Positions 5,761-5,885 of a stretch of DNA of 5,885 nucleotides are shown one piece after another (position 1 is the first letter of the stretch; each line of letters starts with the position of its first letter). Position numbers and translations under genes: made by a program. The notes beneath the pieces are model-generated. The model was not told the DNA's origin. It saw only the letters and a program-made list of their open reading frames with translations, and did no database searches. The stretch is from an uncultured Rhodospirillaceae bacterium (lineage in GTDB: Bacteria; Pseudomonadota; Alphaproteobacteria; Rhodospirillales; Casp-alpha2). The stretch spans positions 1 to 5,885 of the forward strand of contig CAJWVP010000193.1 of NCBI GenBank assembly GCA_913048145.1, in the 5' to 3' direction.

Positions 5761-5777
5761 ATATTGCGATGCAATAT
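5761..5777. promoter_or_regulatory. 17-bp palindrome, operator candidate before the MaoC gene
   Basis: Perfect 7-bp arms ATATTGC and GCAATAT surround GAT. The site lies just downstream of the predicted start of transcription and 33 nt before the ATG, a location suited to a repressor or to a small 5' hairpin in the mRNA. Confidence 0.42.
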
Positions 5778-5809
5778 ATAAGGCACGTACATTTTTAGGG
5801 GACATTACT

Positions 5810-5885
5810 ATGGGTCAAGCAGTCAACCCGACGGATCAACTCCACGGCTATTATTTTGAAGATCTTGAAGAAGGCATGATGGATG
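5810..5885 (+). CDS. MaoC-like dehydratase, N-terminus (3' end outside window)
   Basis: Only 25 complete codons are present. ATG 5810 has a good ribosome site, AGGGGA, 7 nt upstream. The segment GYYFEDLEEGM (residues 13-23) matches the common opening of MaoC-type hot-dog hydratases (consensus like Y-F-E-D-x-x-x-G), which add or remove water on acyl-CoA thioesters. The catalytic Asp/His segment lies beyond the window, so neither activity nor substrate can be judged. Confidence 0.68.
   Translation, partial: MGQAVNPTDQLHGYYFEDLEEGMMD

Larger units (their letters stand above)
5630..5809. promoter_or_regulatory. AT-rich divergent regulatory region, peptidase / MaoC genes
   Basis: These 180 nt are markedly more AT-rich than the rest of the window and hold several palindromes. 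GATGC-A-GCATC lies at 5690-5700, ATATTGC-GAT-GCAATAT at 5761-5777, and wider arms TTGCA (5745-5749) and TGCAA (5770-5774) enclose the latter. GCGATGCA occurs twice (5688-5695 and 5766-5773). I found no convincing promoter for the - strand peptidase. A short - strand frame here has no homology I recognise and no ribosome site. Confidence 0.5.

Noticed and set aside
5610..5792. 60-codon - strand frame in the AT-rich divergent region
   Set aside because: It overlaps the peptidase start in another frame, has no ribosome site, and covers the predicted promoter and palindromes of the MaoC gene.
1..5885. Phage defence system, CRISPR array or mobile element
   Set aside because: There are no spaced direct repeats, no transposase, no terminal inverted repeats, and no nuclease, toxin or other defence-type domains. 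The only recombinase-like protein lacks its catalytic half.

Overview
The window looks like chromosomal DNA from a GC-rich alphaproteobacterium. The clues are the high third-position GC, the codon usage, and the mix of families (GSCFA domain protein, PAPS-type sulfotransferase, flavohemoglobin-like reductase fused to a ferredoxin, MaoC dehydratase). A Rhodospirillales-like source is a guess that the sequence alone cannot confirm. I see no tRNA or rRNA gene, no transposase and no CRISPR array.

Layout, left to right: (1) the 3' end of a SAM-dependent methyltransferase gene (+, 1-453); (2) a sulfotransferase (-, 450-1199), whose stop codon overlaps that of the methyltransferase; (3) a GSCFA-family, SGNH-like protein (+, 1326-2576); (4) an FAD/NAD(P)H oxidoreductase with a C-terminal 2Fe-2S ferredoxin domain (-, 2685-3797); (5) a short protein that resembles only the DNA-binding N-terminal half of a tyrosine recombinase, with a basic tail (+, 3898-4368); (6) an exported M23 metallopeptidase (-, 4598-5629), followed by a possible 28-codon ORF or gene remnant (4378-4587); (7) the first 25 codons of a MaoC-type dehydratase (+, 5810 to the window end).

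The seven main genes alternate strictly in strand, so no two of them form an operon. There are three divergent promoter regions (about 1200-1325, 3798-3897 and 5630-5809) and three convergent junctions (450-453, 2577-2684 and 4369-4597). The methyltransferase, sulfotransferase and GSCFA genes could all act on surface glycans or other small-molecule or polymer modification, but nothing in the window proves a shared pathway. The reductase, recombinase-like protein, peptidase and dehydratase look functionally unrelated to one another.

The most notable non-gene structures are these: a perfect 20-bp inverted repeat that encodes the same hexapeptide (IAASVM) at the C-termini of two convergent genes; a palindrome overlapping the -10 region of a 19-nt-spacer promoter upstream of the reductase; an AT-rich divergent region with nested palindromes before the MaoC gene; and a protein-like reading frame after the peptidase that is interrupted only by TAG codons.
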